In this document: positions 45,348 to 45,817 of the stretch, in pieces
Layout of the letters: each line of letters begins with the position of its first letter
Position numbering within the stretch: position 1 is the first letter of the stretch
From: Gnetum montanum
Lineage: Eukaryota; Streptophyta; Gnetopsida; Gnetales; Gnetaceae
NCBI GenBank assembly: GCA_015680685.1
Contig: MNCI01003377.1
Location: forward strand, 354,571 to 400,387
Direction of reading: 5' to 3'
DNA: 45,817 nt
The notes under the pieces: generated by a model
Databases searched by the model: none
What the model was told of the DNA's origin: nothing
Seen by the model: only the letters and a program-made list of their open reading frames with translations
Translations under genes and position numbers: made by a program

Positions 45348-45817
45348 ATGACCAAGAAGATTGATAGTTTGGAAAATTTAAAAGTTTCAAAGGATATTTT
45401 TGATTCTAAGACTGATTCTTCATCAGAAGAAGAACAAAAGAAAGTTTTTGAATTGGGAACAAGTAGTGGAGTGAAAACTAGAAGATCAAGAAGATCACCC
45501 ATTATATCTGGTTTATCGATTCATAGGAGAAGATCTAGAAAGTGTAAGAGTTCAACTATCCAAAGGAATAGGATGACAAATCCTTGGCAAAGAGTTACAC
45601 CATTGGGATTTTAAAATTACAATGATATTCCTAAGGTAGTTTACAAATATTTGCCTGAGCCTTTCATTCCTGGAAAATCTTATTTAGCTAAAGAATATAT
45701 TCACATGTTTGAGTTAGCTTTAGCTCATGCAAATATTCAACATCAAGATCAAGCTTGTAGGTTGTTTGTATCAAATTTAAAGGATATGGCTCAGATTTGG
45801 TATTCGAACTTACCAAG
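45348..45817 (+). pseudogene. Element IV gag, partial at window edge
   Basis: ATG 45348 opens 88 codons rich in Ser, Glu, Lys and Arg (an R-R-S-R-R-S type basic patch) to a TAA at 45612-45614. The same frame then continues without another stop into a capsid segment with P-G-K-S-Y-L-A-K-E-Y-I-H-M-F-E and A-Q-I-W-Y-S-N-L-P, typical of Ty3/gypsy gag. It runs off the right edge. The single early stop makes this the least decayed retroelement gene visible in the window. Confidence 0.75.

Overview
The window looks like nuclear DNA of a seed plant with a very large, repeat-rich genome. A gymnosperm is most likely, but this is an inference from the gene content, the age of the elements and the low gene density. 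Only one intact gene is visible in 45.8 kb: a four-exon reversibly glycosylated polypeptide / UDP-arabinopyranose mutase gene (RGP/UAM) on the minus strand at 31130-33954, with its TATA box near 34137. Almost everything else is nested, decayed LTR retrotransposons.

Layout: (a) 1-1974: a possible truncated first exon near 169-530, then sequence without a recognisable gene. (b) Element II is an old Athila-like Ty3/gypsy element on the minus strand. Its 5' LTR starts at 27356 and runs right. Gag, RT and RNase H follow leftwards from about 27.2 kb and resume at 2714-1975, because a younger element split it. (c) Element I (2715-22417, minus strand, 19.7 kb) is that younger element. It has 2.1-2.2 kb LTRs, a matching 5-bp target duplication (2710-2714 and 22418-22422), gag-protease at 19897-16192 and RT-RNase H-integrase at 9840-6357. 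Protease and RT are separated by a 6.35-kb segment with plausible splice sites. That segment contains a decayed, TATA-preceded, multi-exon gene on the opposite (plus) strand, 11857-15426. This Ogre-like layout with an antisense spliced gene is the most unusual structure in the window. (d) 28.3-31.1 kb: gene-poor sequence, a small CpG-containing island, small repeats and a possible tRNA-derived SINE. (e) The RGP gene. (f) 35.6-45.0 kb: a relic LTR at 35597-36086 interrupted by Element III (36087-44996, minus strand). Element III has gag but no recognisable RT or integrase. Instead it carries a coiled-coil gene (39950-37125) with its own TATA-like promoter. (g) 45.0 kb to the end: Element IV, plus strand, inserted into the Element III 5' LTR. 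A short LTR, a primer-binding site and the start of gag are visible.

The retroelement genes are riddled with stop codons, mostly TAG where glutamine (CAG) fits the frame. This is the pattern expected from long-term cytosine methylation, so none of them is likely to make full protein today. The RGP gene is clean, with every splice site and reading frame intact.
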